A DNA stretch of 64,000 bases from Chitinophagaceae bacterium (lineage in GTDB: Bacteria > Bacteroidota > Bacteroidia > Chitinophagales > Chitinophagaceae). The notes beneath the pieces are model-generated. The model was not told the origin of the DNA. It ran no database searches and worked only from the letters and a program-made list of their open reading frames with translations. Below, piece by piece: positions 16,011-24,854 of the stretch. The translations under genes were made by a program, and so were the position numbers. Each line of letters starts with the position of its first letter. The stretch's first letter is position 1. The stretch is from NCBI GenBank assembly GCA_017853575.1, contig JAFMJI010000003.1, positions 62,001 through 126,000 of the forward strand. The letters are read 5' to 3'.

Positions 16011-17561
16011 ATGAAAAAATGTTTATTTGGTTTTTTTCTGATTGCATCATTTGTTTCAATTGCACAACAACGTCCACCTGCACCCCCGACTCCTCCTGTT
16101 GCACCAACGGCGCCTGCTGCAAGTGAGGCAAAACCCAATCCTGCAAACATTCCATTTAATCCTGATCATTCAATTACAGCTGATCATGAAGTGACCATTA
16201 AAGGTGTGAGGGTTCCTTACAAAACAACTACAGGTATGATGCCTGTCTGGGACATGGAAGGCAAAACCCAAGCTGGCGTATTTTTCACATACTATGAAAG
16301 ATCTGATGTGAAAGATCGTGCATCAAGGCCGCTGCTAATTTCATTCAATGGAGGTCCTGGTACAGCTTCTCTCTGGATGGAACTTGGTTATACCGGTCCA
16401 CGTATATTGAATATTGATGATGAAGGTTATCCAGTTCAACCATATGGATTGAGAGACAATCCTTATTCTTTATTGGATGTTGCTGATATTGTTTATGTAG
16501 ATCCAGTAAATACCGGATTTTCAAGAGCAGTGAGCAAAGATGTACCGACTTCAAGATTTTTTGGAGTAAATGCCGACATCAAGTATTTGGCTGAATGGAT
16601 CAACACATTTGTATCACGCATGAATCGTTGGGCTTCTCCAAAATATTTGATTGGTGAAAGTTATGGTACAGGAAGGGTTTCAGGATTGGCATTGGAATTA
16701 CAGAATGCACATTGGATGTTTTTCAATGGAGTGATTCTAGTTTCTCCAACAACGTTGGGGATTGAAAGAGATGGTCCACTTGCTGCAGCACTGCGCATAC
16801 CTTATTTTGCAGCAACTGCATGGTATCATAAAGCATTATCAAATGATCTTCAGCAAAAAGATTTGACAGCTATGTTGCCTGAGGTAGAAAAATTCACAGT
16901 CGATGAATTGATTCCTGCAATAACCAAGGGTGGATTTTTAGATGATGCAAAGCGCAAAGAAATTGCTGCACGTGTTTCAAAGTATATTGGAATTCCAGAA
17001 AAAGTTGTTTTGCAAAATAACTTAGACATTGCTCCTTCATTGTTTTGGAAAGAATTGTTGAGAGACAAAGGATTCACCGTTGGCAGATTGGATTCTCGAT
17101 ATAAGGGAATTGACCGAAGAGATGGCGGCGAGCAACCGGATTTTAATGCAGAATTGATTTCATGGGAACATTCTTTTACGCCAGCGATCAATATGTATTT
17201 GCGCGAAGAGTTGAAGTTCAAAACGGATTTAAAATATTACGTATTTGGCCCTGTGAATCCATGGGATCGAACAGGCGATAAGACCGGTGAGAATTTGCGT
17301 CAGGCGATGGCTGAGAATCCATACTTGCATGTATTGATTCAGTCAGGGTATTATGATGGAGCCTGTGATTATTTCAATGCCAAGTATAGCATGTGGCAAA
17401 TGGATCCTAGTGGGAAATTAAAAGACAGATTGAATTGGGAAGGATATAGAAGCGGACATATGATGTATTTGCGTCGTCCGGATTTAGAATCAAGCAATGA
17501 GAGTTTGAGGAATTTTATCAAAAAGACTACGCCGAAACCAGGCCAACCTGCTAAATATTAA
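16011..17561 (+). CDS. S10 family serine carboxypeptidase-like protein
   Basis: This 516-residue exported protein has a signal peptide (ends VSIAQQ), then a proline/alanine-rich linker (about residues 20-50). The alpha/beta-hydrolase domain has the S10 motifs: FNGGPGTASLWMELGYTGPR (oxyanion region), DPVNTGFS, nucleophile LIGESYGTGR (Ser217), the Asp in SGYYDGACDY and the His in YRSGHMMYLRRPDL. Family members remove C-terminal residues from peptides at acidic pH. The gene lies 3 nt after the DUF1080 gene and ends just before a long palindrome. Bacterial S10 proteins are less studied than yeast or plant enzymes. The catalytic triad looks intact. Confidence 0.9.
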   Translation: MKKCLFGFFLIASFVSIAQQRPPAPPTPPVAPTAPAASEAKPNPANIPFNPDHSITADHEVTIKGVRVPYKTTTGMMPVWDMEGKTQAGVFFTYYERSDVKDRASRPLLISFNGGPGTASLWMELGYTGPRILNIDDEGYPVQPYGLRDNPYSLLDVADIVYVDPVNTGFSRAVSKDVPTSRFFGVNADIKYLAEWINTFVSRMNRWASPKYLIGESYGTGRVSGLALELQNAHWMFFNGVILVSPTTLGIERDGPLAAALRIPYFAATAWYHKALSNDLQQKDLTAMLPEVEKFTVDELIPAITKGGFLDDAKRKEIAARVSKYIGIPEKVVLQNNLDIAPSLFWKELLRDKGFTVGRLDSRYKGIDRRDGGEQPDFNAELISWEHSFTPAINMYLREELKFKTDLKYYVFGPVNPWDRTGDKTGENLRQAMAENPYLHVLIQSGYYDGACDYFNAKYSMWQMDPSGKLKDRLNWEGYRSGHMMYLRRPDLESSNESLRNFIKKTTPKPGQPAKY

Positions 17562-17567
17562 ACCATC

Positions 17568-17602
17568 AACAGTCAACTGTTAACCGTTAACAGTTGACTG
17601 TT
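17568..17602. terminator. Perfect 16-bp palindrome between convergent genes
   Basis: AACAGTCAACTGTTAA (17568-17583) and its exact reverse complement (17587-17602) are separated by CCG. Each arm is itself a near-palindrome built of ACAGT/ACTGT units, so several foldings are possible. It lies between the convergent S10 and metallophosphoesterase genes and overlaps the stop codon of the latter. There is no T-tract, so it may act as a bidirectional transcription block, an mRNA 3'-end stabiliser or a REP-like element. Confidence 0.6.
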
Positions 17603-18410
17603 ATACTTCTGCCACATTTATTTTTTCTGTCGGATTCATGATGTAAGTCAACATCGATCCATTCTTGTAGAGTTCAACAATTCGGTAGCCTCTGTAGGAA
17701 GTTCCCCAGTTTCCACCGATGTGGCTGTCAAAAATATAGGGGATGTTATCTTGCCATTTGATTCCGTCCTGGTCATGCTCATGACCATGGAACACCGCTT
17801 TCAGATTTTTTTGTTTTTTGACGAGCGACTGAAACTCTGGTGAGTCAATGCCGTTGGCTGTCCACTTGATGGGTGGGATGTGAATGAAAAGAAATATATG
17901 TTTGGCTTTTTTATGCTCCTCAAATTTTTTAGTCAGCCAATCTATATCTGGAGGAAGATATTTCCCTTGCTTGTTGGAAGTGGTAGCAAACAACAACACA
18001 TTGTTCCCAATGACATGATCAAAGTTCAAAGGACTTTGCCATCCACTTTCCCATTCTTCCTTGGTTGCTGTATCGTGGTTACCTTGTGTAACAAAATATT
18101 TGAAAGGCAATTGATCAAAAGTTGTTTTTAAGGTTGGAATATGGCTGATGTCATCATGAACCAAATCACCATTGAAAACACAAAATTCAAATGGATCTGC
18201 AGCATGTGTTGCACGAATATGACTCAGCGCTGTATCCAGCATTTCTTGATAGGCTGTCTTGGGCTGTGCATAGTGAAAGTCAGAGGCAACTGCAAAGCGT
18301 AATACAGGTTTCTTGTTTTCAAAAATGCTCAGGTCTGTTGCAAGTACTGATTTGGTATTGAATACAACAACTGCGGTTGATATGCCTTGTAAAAACTTCC
18401 TGCGATTCAT
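17601..18410 (-). CDS. Tat-exported calcineurin-like metallophosphoesterase
   Basis: This 269-residue protein has a twin-arginine leader (MNRRKFLQGISTAVVVFN). The five metallophosphoesterase blocks are present: AVASDFHYAQ, FNGDLVHDD, FVTQGNHDT, FIHIPPIK and AVFHGHEHDQD. The enzymes use two metal ions to cleave phosphomonoesters or phosphodiesters. Tat export suggests the metal centre is loaded in the cytoplasm and the enzyme works in the periplasm. It is the last gene of the amino-sugar operon direction, 27 nt after the DUF4197 gene. The substrate is unknown. Confidence 0.87.
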   Translation of the reverse strand: MNRRKFLQGISTAVVVFNTKSVLATDLSIFENKKPVLRFAVASDFHYAQPKTAYQEMLDTALSHIRATHAADPFEFCVFNGDLVHDDISHIPTLKTTFDQLPFKYFVTQGNHDTATKEEWESGWQSPLNFDHVIGNNVLLFATTSNKQGKYLPPDIDWLTKKFEEHKKAKHIFLFIHIPPIKWTANGIDSPEFQSLVKKQKNLKAVFHGHEHDQDGIKWQDNIPYIFDSHIGGNWGTSYRGYRIVELYKNGSMLTYIMNPTEKINVAEV

Positions 18411-18437
18411 ATGAAATGATTGAATCGGAAAGTTAAT

Positions 18438-19163
18438 TTATTTTTTTGCGAAATTTCCAAATACTCTTTTAAGCAATTCTGATGTTCTGGCCAAAGGGTC
18501 TCTTCTTATTTTCCTCTCTTCTTCACCTACCTGATTAAAAATTCCTGCAACTGATTTCTCTGTAACATATGCAGTCAGATCGGGGTTGATCTTTTTTAAA
18601 CTCACTTTATTGTATGCGGTGATGATGGTTGTCCAATGTTTGGTCGCATTTACTTTATTCAAAGAATTTTCAATGACAGGCCTAAATTTATTCGTCAAAG
18701 CTACAGTGGTGGCCTGTCTCAAGTATTGTGTTCCTGCTGTATCACTGCCTTTCAAAATAGATACAACGTCTTCTACGTTCATTGATTTTACTGCTTCTAC
18801 AAATATTCCTGCAGCTTCTTTACATGCATCTTCTGCTCCTCTGTTCATCGACAAAATAGCTTCGTCTACTTGATTGCCCATCCCCAAATTTCTAAGTGTC
18901 TTTTCAACTTTTTCAGCTTCTGGAGGTAAGAGAATTTTTAAAAGATCATTTTTAAAAAATCCATCTTCTTTTGAAAGGGTAGCTGCTCCTTTTTGCACAC
19001 CAATGATCAATGCTTCTTTGACTGCAGCAATCATGTCATCTTTATCCGAACCCTTGGATTCAGTAATTCCCAATGCCTGATTTGCTTTTTGCAAAAGACC
19101 TTTTATTTGCGCATTGGTTGAAAATGTAATGGTCAATAAAACCAGTGTGATAAATGTTTTCAT
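18438..19163 (-). CDS. DUF4197 periplasmic protein
   Basis: This 241-residue protein has a signal peptide (MKTFITLVLLTITFSTNAQ) and a largely helical mature part of the usual DUF4197 length. Typical segments are AVKEALIIGVQKGAATLSKE, ILLPPEAEKVEKTLRNLGMG, MNRGAEDACKEAAGIFVEAV, DTAGTQYLRQAT and VTEKSVAGIFNQVGEEERKI. It lies 7 nt after nagA on the same strand. The family has no known activity. Its place behind nagA may reflect a cell-envelope role, but no motif supports a specific one. Confidence 0.85.
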   Translation of the reverse strand: MKTFITLVLLTITFSTNAQIKGLLQKANQALGITESKGSDKDDMIAAVKEALIIGVQKGAATLSKEDGFFKNDLLKILLPPEAEKVEKTLRNLGMGNQVDEAILSMNRGAEDACKEAAGIFVEAVKSMNVEDVVSILKGSDTAGTQYLRQATTVALTNKFRPVIENSLNKVNATKHWTTIITAYNKVSLKKINPDLTAYVTEKSVAGIFNQVGEEERKIRRDPLARTSELLKRVFGNFAKK

Positions 19164-19170
19164 GGTGAGC

Positions 19171-20370
19171 TTACTTTTCTGATGTGAAAATAGTGCTCCC
19201 TTTTGATATCGTTCTGTTAATTTCTATTTCCTTGTTAAAGATTACCAAATCTGCATCCATCCCCTTTTTGATGGTACCGGTATGTTGGTTTATTTTCATG
19301 ATTCTCGCCGGGGTGGCTGTAAGCATTTTAATAGCATCTATAAGTCGTACTTCAGCAATATTGACCATGGTACTGATTAATCTGTTGGCTGTAGCAGTGC
19401 TGCCTGCAAATGCAGATCCATCCATTAATTTAGCAACATCCCCTACAACTTTCACGTCCATTCCATTAACTGCATTACCAAGTTTATAAATACCATTTGG
19501 CATGGCAGCACCCCTCATTGCATCTGTGATAAGTGAAATTCGGTCTGCTCCCTTTATTTTATATATAAGTTTCAACAATGCTTCTGGCAAATGAATTCCA
19601 TCTGCGATGATTTCAACATCTAACTCATCATGTAAGTATCCTGCTTCAATAACTCCTGCATGTCGCATCGCATTTTTTCTGACTACACCCGACATGGCAG
19701 AGTAAAAATGTGTGAGGAGTGAAAAACCATTTTCAAATGCAAGTTTCGCCTCATCGTAAACTGCATCCGTATGTGCCATAGATGGGATGATGCCTTTTTT
19801 GCATAATATCTTACCTAACTCAATAGCACCTTTTTTTTCTGGCGCGATGCTCCATCTTTTTATATGTGGCGATCTCTCTAAAATTTCCATGTATTCTTTT
19901 GGATCGGGATCTCTGATATATTGCGGATCCTGAGCCCCGCGTTGATTCAAGGAAAAATATGGCCCTTCTAAATGAATGCCCAGAAATTTTGCTCCAGCAT
20001 GCGATCTTTCGTGAACACGGTTATAAACATCCAATGTTCTTAGAATACCTGGTTTGTCTGCAGTTAAGGTTGTCGCAAGCAATGAAGTTGTTCCAAATCT
20101 TGCATGCAATGAAGCAGTCTTTAAAAATGCTTCTTCTGTTTCATCCATAAAATCAAATCCACCACCACCATGAACATGTATGTCTATAAAGCCAGGAGAT
20201 ATATAGTTGCCTTTTGCATTGATCTCAGTAAAATCAGTCGATTCAATATTATCTTTTTCAACACCAAGAATCTTCCCATTATCAATCAACAGAGTGCCAT
20301 TGGCGATGATGGTATTTTCTGTTATGATATGTCCATTTGTTATTTTATACTTTCCGCTCACAATTTCCAT
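19171..20370 (-). CDS. nagA: N-acetylglucosamine-6-phosphate deacetylase
   Basis: This 399-residue cytoplasmic amidohydrolase has the metal-binding HVHGGGG at about 65-71, GIHLEGPYFSLNQRGAQ (family signature with the metal-binding Glu), MAHTDA, THFYSAMSG and LITDAM (catalytic Asp). It converts GlcNAc-6-P to GlcN-6-P and acetate. Its start codon lies inside the end of the upstream permease gene (13-bp overlap), showing translational coupling. NagB, encoded two genes upstream, takes the product to fructose-6-P. Confidence 0.93.
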   Translation of the reverse strand: MEIVSGKYKITNGHIITENTIIANGTLLIDNGKILGVEKDNIESTDFTEINAKGNYISPGFIDIHVHGGGGFDFMDETEEAFLKTASLHARFGTTSLLATTLTADKPGILRTLDVYNRVHERSHAGAKFLGIHLEGPYFSLNQRGAQDPQYIRDPDPKEYMEILERSPHIKRWSIAPEKKGAIELGKILCKKGIIPSMAHTDAVYDEAKLAFENGFSLLTHFYSAMSGVVRKNAMRHAGVIEAGYLHDELDVEIIADGIHLPEALLKLIYKIKGADRISLITDAMRGAAMPNGIYKLGNAVNGMDVKVVGDVAKLMDGSAFAGSTATANRLISTMVNIAEVRLIDAIKMLTATPARIMKINQHTGTIKKGMDADLVIFNKEIEINRTISKGSTIFTSEK

Positions 20371-21659
20371 TTTCTGATTTTATGTCCTTTGATTGCATAA
20401 AAGAAAAGATACGAATAGCAGGGCAATAAAATCCAATATGCCTGTTGCACTCCAAAATGATCCGCAATAGATCCATATACAAGCGGAATCAAAGCATTGC
20501 CACTCAGTCCCATGATCAACAATGATGCACCAAGCTTAGTAAATCTTCCCAATCCATCCAATGCCAATGGCCAGATCGCTGCCCATACTAGTGAATTGGC
20601 AAGTCCGAGCAATACAACAAACCAAATCGAGATGGAGGTATGATGACCGAGAATATTGACTTCCGTATGATTTGTTGTGATTAAAAAAGTAAGTGTAATC
20701 CCAAGTGTTGTGCAAAGCCTTAATGCATTTACCTGACTGATAAATTTTGGTATGGCGATGATCCCCATGATATATCCGATAATGGTTGCAGTTAATACAT
20801 ATGCCGGGAATGATTTCGCTTCCAGCAAAGGAATGTTCATCGAGATTGCGTAATTGATGATGGTATCAATTGAGATAATTTGTGTTCCTACATGCAGGAA
20901 AATAGCAAGGGCACCTAAGATTAGATGTGGGAAATCAAAAATGCTTTTCTTTTCAGCATTTGCATGGGCAACTTCTTCGGATTCTTTTTCTGTATCAATT
21001 TCTGGGAGTGGAGAAAATCTTACCAATAAACCTAATAGAAAAAGTACTGTACCAACAACCATGTATGGTTTAATCACTCTTCGAATTAGTTCATCAAGTA
21101 AAGGTGCTTTTTGATCTGCACTCATTGAACTCAATTGTGCAAACAAATCTGTGTCGGTTGCTTTGAGAACAACAGCTGCAAACAGCAGCGGAGCAACAAT
21201 CCCAGCGCCTTTATTAAAAATTCCCATGATGCTGATACGTTGTGCAGCACTTTCTTTCGGACCTAGTATGGTGATATATGGATTTGCTGCTGTTTGTAGT
21301 ATTGCCAATCCAACTCCAATGGTGAATAGTCCAAATAAAAATACTTCATAAGTTCTGCTATATGCTGCAGGGATAAATGTGAATGCACCTATCGACATTA
21401 CCCAGAATCCAAACATGATTCCTTTTTTGAATCCAACTTTTCTCAATAGATAGCTGGAAGGAACCGACATTACAAAATAAGAAATATAAAATGCAAACGT
21501 AACCAGATACGATTCGAAGTGATTTAATTCACATGCTATTTTGAAGTAAGGAATTAAAATTGAATTTACCCATGATACAAACCCGAAGATGAAAAAAAGT
21601 GTTCCAATAATAAGAATGGAAATGGTAGTATCTTTTTTTGAGAGAGTCGCGCTGCTCAT
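20358..21659 (-). CDS. FucP-family sugar MFS transporter, probably for GlcNAc
   Basis: This 433-residue membrane protein has about 12 helices. It has the FucP/NagP features FFIFGFVSWVNSILIPYFK in helix 1, LAILQTAANPYITILGP in helix 4 and ISIMGIFNKGAG in helix 5. The cytoplasmic loop after helix 6 is hydrophilic (ESEEVAHANAEKKS). The family imports fucose, glucose/galactose or GlcNAc by proton symport. Its position between nagB (gap 2 nt) and nagA (overlap) makes N-acetylglucosamine the best guess, as for NagP in other bacteria. The substrate is inferred from context. Confidence 0.85.
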   Translation of the reverse strand: MSSATLSKKDTTISILIIGTLFFIFGFVSWVNSILIPYFKIACELNHFESYLVTFAFYISYFVMSVPSSYLLRKVGFKKGIMFGFWVMSIGAFTFIPAAYSRTYEVFLFGLFTIGVGLAILQTAANPYITILGPKESAAQRISIMGIFNKGAGIVAPLLFAAVVLKATDTDLFAQLSSMSADQKAPLLDELIRRVIKPYMVVGTVLFLLGLLVRFSPLPEIDTEKESEEVAHANAEKKSIFDFPHLILGALAIFLHVGTQIISIDTIINYAISMNIPLLEAKSFPAYVLTATIIGYIMGIIAIPKFISQVNALRLCTTLGITLTFLITTNHTEVNILGHHTSISIWFVVLLGLANSLVWAAIWPLALDGLGRFTKLGASLLIMGLSGNALIPLVYGSIADHFGVQQAYWILLPCYSYLFFYAIKGHKIRKWKL

Positions 21660-21661
21660 GG

Positions 21662-22402
21662 TTAAGATTGTTTGAGTTTGGAGGCAGATGCATGATCAAG
21701 ATATATTGTACAGGCTGGATGAGATTGTAAAATGCTGGCAGGATGCAGGTTGCTGGTAGTACCATTCAAACAATTTTTTACTGCATCTGCTTTTCTTTCA
21801 TCTGGTACTGAACAAATTATTTTTTTTGATTTCATGATTTGACGAATCGACATGCTGATGGCTTTTTTGGGTACATGATCCATGGTCTTGAACCAACCCT
21901 CTCCCCATTGCTGTTTTCTGCATGCTTCATCAAGATCAACAACAATATATGGATCGGTAGTGTCAAAATCTGCAGGAGGATCGTTGAATGCTAAATGTCC
22001 ATTTTCGCCAATTCCAACCAACGCCAAATCTATCTCCACATCTCGAATGAGATGATTGAGTCTCTCGCATTCTTTTTCTGGATTATTTTCTCCATTAATT
22101 AAATGATAATTTTTGAGCTTGCTTACCTTTTCAATGAATCTTTCCATCAGATATTTCCTGAAACTGGCTTTGTGTGAGATAGGGATACCAATATATTCAT
22201 CTAGGTGAAACATGGTAACCTTGCTCCAGTCAATATCTTTGCAACTGGTAAGCTCTTCCAAAACAGGAAATTGACTGGTCCCGGTTGCCAATATGATATT
22301 GGCATATCCCTTATCTTGAATAACATTTCTTATAATTTCAACTGCTGATTTTCCGGCTGCTGTCCCTAGTTTTTTTGCATCTTCAAAAATCTCCAACTTC
22401 AT
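21662..22402 (-). CDS. nagB: Glucosamine-6-phosphate deaminase
   Basis: This 246-residue protein carries the NagB signatures: ATGTSQFPVLEEL (phosphate loop near residue 40), FHLDEYIGI (catalytic Asp about 68) and ALVGIGENGHLAFNDPPADF (second active-site segment). It deaminates and isomerises GlcN-6-P to fructose-6-P and ammonia. It lacks the long N-terminal extension seen in some Bacteroidota NagB proteins. It lies 10 nt after the NagX-like gene and 2 nt before the permease gene. Confidence 0.92.
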   Translation of the reverse strand: MKLEIFEDAKKLGTAAGKSAVEIIRNVIQDKGYANIILATGTSQFPVLEELTSCKDIDWSKVTMFHLDEYIGIPISHKASFRKYLMERFIEKVSKLKNYHLINGENNPEKECERLNHLIRDVEIDLALVGIGENGHLAFNDPPADFDTTDPYIVVDLDEACRKQQWGEGWFKTMDHVPKKAISMSIRQIMKSKKIICSVPDERKADAVKNCLNGTTSNLHPASILQSHPACTIYLDHASASKLKQS

Positions 22403-22412
22403 ATTCTTTCAA

Positions 22413-23507
22413 TTAAATTTTCAAAAAGAGTTTCTTGTTGTAAAGAAATTTTAGGAATATCCATTTTACTGCAACTGCAGTAATAGCAAATGCAACTGCG
22501 TTGTACGGGTCACCAATAAGATCACCCAACCATTGAAAAAGTGATTTGTTTGTATATCCCCATTGAATAAATTTACCCGACATGTATATCAAAATGGAAT
22601 TCATTCCAATTACTTTGAAGAAAAAAGCCCATCGCTGAATTCCATTGACATCAATAATAAAGTAAAATAACGCAAACAACAGCAGGTTCCACCCGGTTGT
22701 ATATAAGACAAATGAGCTCGACCACATATTTTTGTTGATGGGGAAATCAATGTTCCAAATCATTGCCAATCCAAGCGATGCTAATCCTGCAATTGCTATC
22801 CATTTTGTTTTTTCTACATCATTGGATCTTGAATTTTTCAAATAATTTCCAGTAAGTACTCCTGCCAGTGATGTTGCAACTGCTGCGATATTATTAAATA
22901 GTCCAACTGTATCATGTATCCCCCTCGATAATTTCCCAGGTAAAACTGTTCTATCAAAATAAGACGCAAAATTTCCAGGCTCTGTTAAATCGCCCATTGG
23001 AAAGCCAGGCGCAGATGTACATTTTAAAATAATCCAATAACCAATTAATAAAGCTGCAAACCAAATTGCCTGAAAGTTTTTACCTGCATACATATATATG
23101 ATGCATGAAAAAGTATAAGCAATGCCGATTCTTCCCAGTACACTCATGATTCTGAAATCTGTCAATGGCCTAATGGTAAGTCCATTATTATATATCATGC
23201 CAAGAATAAAAAGTATTAATCCTCTTTTAATCACTTTCCACAACAGGTTCTTTTTATTTTCATTATTAGAAAGTGATGCATCAATGGAGTATACACTCGA
23301 GATGCCAGAAACGAACATGAACAAAGGAAAGATTAAATCATAAGCATGAAAACCATCCCAGATGGGATGAGTAAACTGATTAGAAAGCGCATTCCAAAAA
23401 GGATGATGTGTTGCTTCAGACATGGTATGAAAAATTTCTTCTGCACCAATGATCCAAAACATATCAAATCCACGGAGTGCATCCAAAGAGTATAAACGCT
23501 TGTTCAT
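22413..23507 (-). CDS. NagX-like membrane protein (DUF5009)
   Basis: This 364-residue membrane protein has about ten helices. It opens with RLYSLDALRGFDMFWIIGAE, the acyltransferase-like start of DUF5009/NagX and of the lysosomal heparan-alpha-glucosaminide acetyltransferase. A histidine-bearing loop (HPIWDGFHAYDLIFPLFMFV) follows. NagX genes recur with nagA/nagB/nagP genes; a role in transmembrane acetylation or transport of amino sugars is proposed by homology. Gaps to both neighbours are small (3 and 10 nt), so it is part of this operon. Confidence 0.8.
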   Translation of the reverse strand: MNKRLYSLDALRGFDMFWIIGAEEIFHTMSEATHHPFWNALSNQFTHPIWDGFHAYDLIFPLFMFVSGISSVYSIDASLSNNENKKNLLWKVIKRGLILFILGMIYNNGLTIRPLTDFRIMSVLGRIGIAYTFSCIIYMYAGKNFQAIWFAALLIGYWIILKCTSAPGFPMGDLTEPGNFASYFDRTVLPGKLSRGIHDTVGLFNNIAAVATSLAGVLTGNYLKNSRSNDVEKTKWIAIAGLASLGLAMIWNIDFPINKNMWSSSFVLYTTGWNLLLFALFYFIIDVNGIQRWAFFFKVIGMNSILIYMSGKFIQWGYTNKSLFQWLGDLIGDPYNAVAFAITAVAVKWIFLKFLYNKKLFLKI

Positions 23508-23510
23508 GGT

Positions 23511-24854
23511 TTAAACTTTTGGTTCCCAGCCATTCTCATATTCTCTGCTCCATAGTTTTGATGCTTCCTTGTCATTCAAAATATGTCCATTGCTAGGATC
23601 TATTTTTAATGCTCGTCCTGTACGTTGAGAGATGTTTCCCAATTGAACCAACAATGTACTTTGATGTCCGCTGAGGATATCAGAGTTCAGTTTTGCACCA
23701 CGTTTGATAGCATCAAAAAAGTTTTGAATATGCAATGCATCCAACTCCATACCTGGGCCGGTTCGATCAAGTGCATTGGCTGTTATATCATTTTTAACTT
23801 CTTTGACCAATTTACTTTTCAAGTCGAAGATCTTATATGCATTACCGCTTTCAATTAACAATGATCCCGTCTCTCCATAAAAAATCACACCTACACTGCT
23901 GCCTTCTGTATTTTTTCCATTGCAAGATCTTCCTTCCCAGCTGATCAATGTATTGTTTGAAAATTCAAGATCGATTACTTGTGTATCGGGTGTTTCCCAA
24001 TCATCTTGATAGCGATATCTTCCACCTGCAGAGGTAACACGGGTTGGATAATCAACTCCGAGTCCCCAACGTGCAAGATCAACCATATGCGTTCCATTGT
24101 TCAATGCTTCACCTGTTCCCCAATGCCAGAACCAATGCCAGTTGTAGTGAATGAGGTTGTCTTTGTATTGTTTGCGCGGAGCTGGCCCTTGCCATAAATC
24201 ATAATTCAACCAGGATGGAACTTCTGTAGGTTTACCAACTCCAATTGATTCGCGGTTGTTTGTATACCATGTTTTTGCAAAATATGGTCTGCCAATTACA
24301 CCAGCTTTGAGTTCAGCAATGGCAGCCATTACATTGGGCCAAGACCTACGCTGGTTGCCCATTTGTAACAATTTGTTGTGTTTGGCAGCAGATTTCACGA
24401 GCATCTCTCCTTCATTGGGATTGTGGCTGCATGGTTTTTCAAGATACACATGTTTGCCAGCAGCTACTGCCAACAAAGCTGCTGGAGCATGCCAATGGTC
24501 AGGAGCAGTTACAATCAATAAATCCAATTGCGGATCTTCCAATGCTTTTCTGAAATCACCTTCTGCTTTAGGTTTTTTCCCTTGTATTTTTTCAATTGCA
24601 GTTACACATTTGTCCATGGCTCGTACATCAACATCACATACATACATCATCTCACATTCTTTTTGTGAAGCAAAATTGCTTCCAACAGAAAATCCTCTGC
24701 TGTTCACTCCCATGACTGCTGCAGTAATTTTTTCATTTGATCCAATGATGCGGCGGTACTGACTTGCAGAAAATCCCGGTAATATTCCTCCAAATGCAAT
24801 AGCTGCGGAGGCTACAGAAGTGTTCTTGATGAAATTTCTTCTTGAGCGACTCAT
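23511..24854 (-). CDS. Tat-exported Gfo/Idh/MocA oxidoreductase, amino-sugar operon
   Basis: This 447-residue protein has a twin-arginine leader (MSRSRRNFIKNTSV, then a hydrophobic stretch to about residue 29). The Rossmann part includes ITAAVMGVNSRGF and LLIVTAPDHWHAPAA; the catalytic EKP is at 139-141 in YLEKPCSHNP. The C-terminal half has WHWFWHWGTGEALNNGTHMV and DLARWGLGVDYP, typical of the periplasmic subgroup. It is likely to bind NAD(H) tightly before export and act on a sugar. Its start overlaps the stop of the next upstream gene (ATGA), so both oxidoreductases are translationally coupled and tied to the nag genes. Confidence 0.88.
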   Translation of the reverse strand: MSRSRRNFIKNTSVASAAIAFGGILPGFSASQYRRIIGSNEKITAAVMGVNSRGFSVGSNFASQKECEMMYVCDVDVRAMDKCVTAIEKIQGKKPKAEGDFRKALEDPQLDLLIVTAPDHWHAPAALLAVAAGKHVYLEKPCSHNPNEGEMLVKSAAKHNKLLQMGNQRRSWPNVMAAIAELKAGVIGRPYFAKTWYTNNRESIGVGKPTEVPSWLNYDLWQGPAPRKQYKDNLIHYNWHWFWHWGTGEALNNGTHMVDLARWGLGVDYPTRVTSAGGRYRYQDDWETPDTQVIDLEFSNNTLISWEGRSCNGKNTEGSSVGVIFYGETGSLLIESGNAYKIFDLKSKLVKEVKNDITANALDRTGPGMELDALHIQNFFDAIKRGAKLNSDILSGHQSTLLVQLGNISQRTGRALKIDPSNGHILNDKEASKLWSREYENGWEPKV

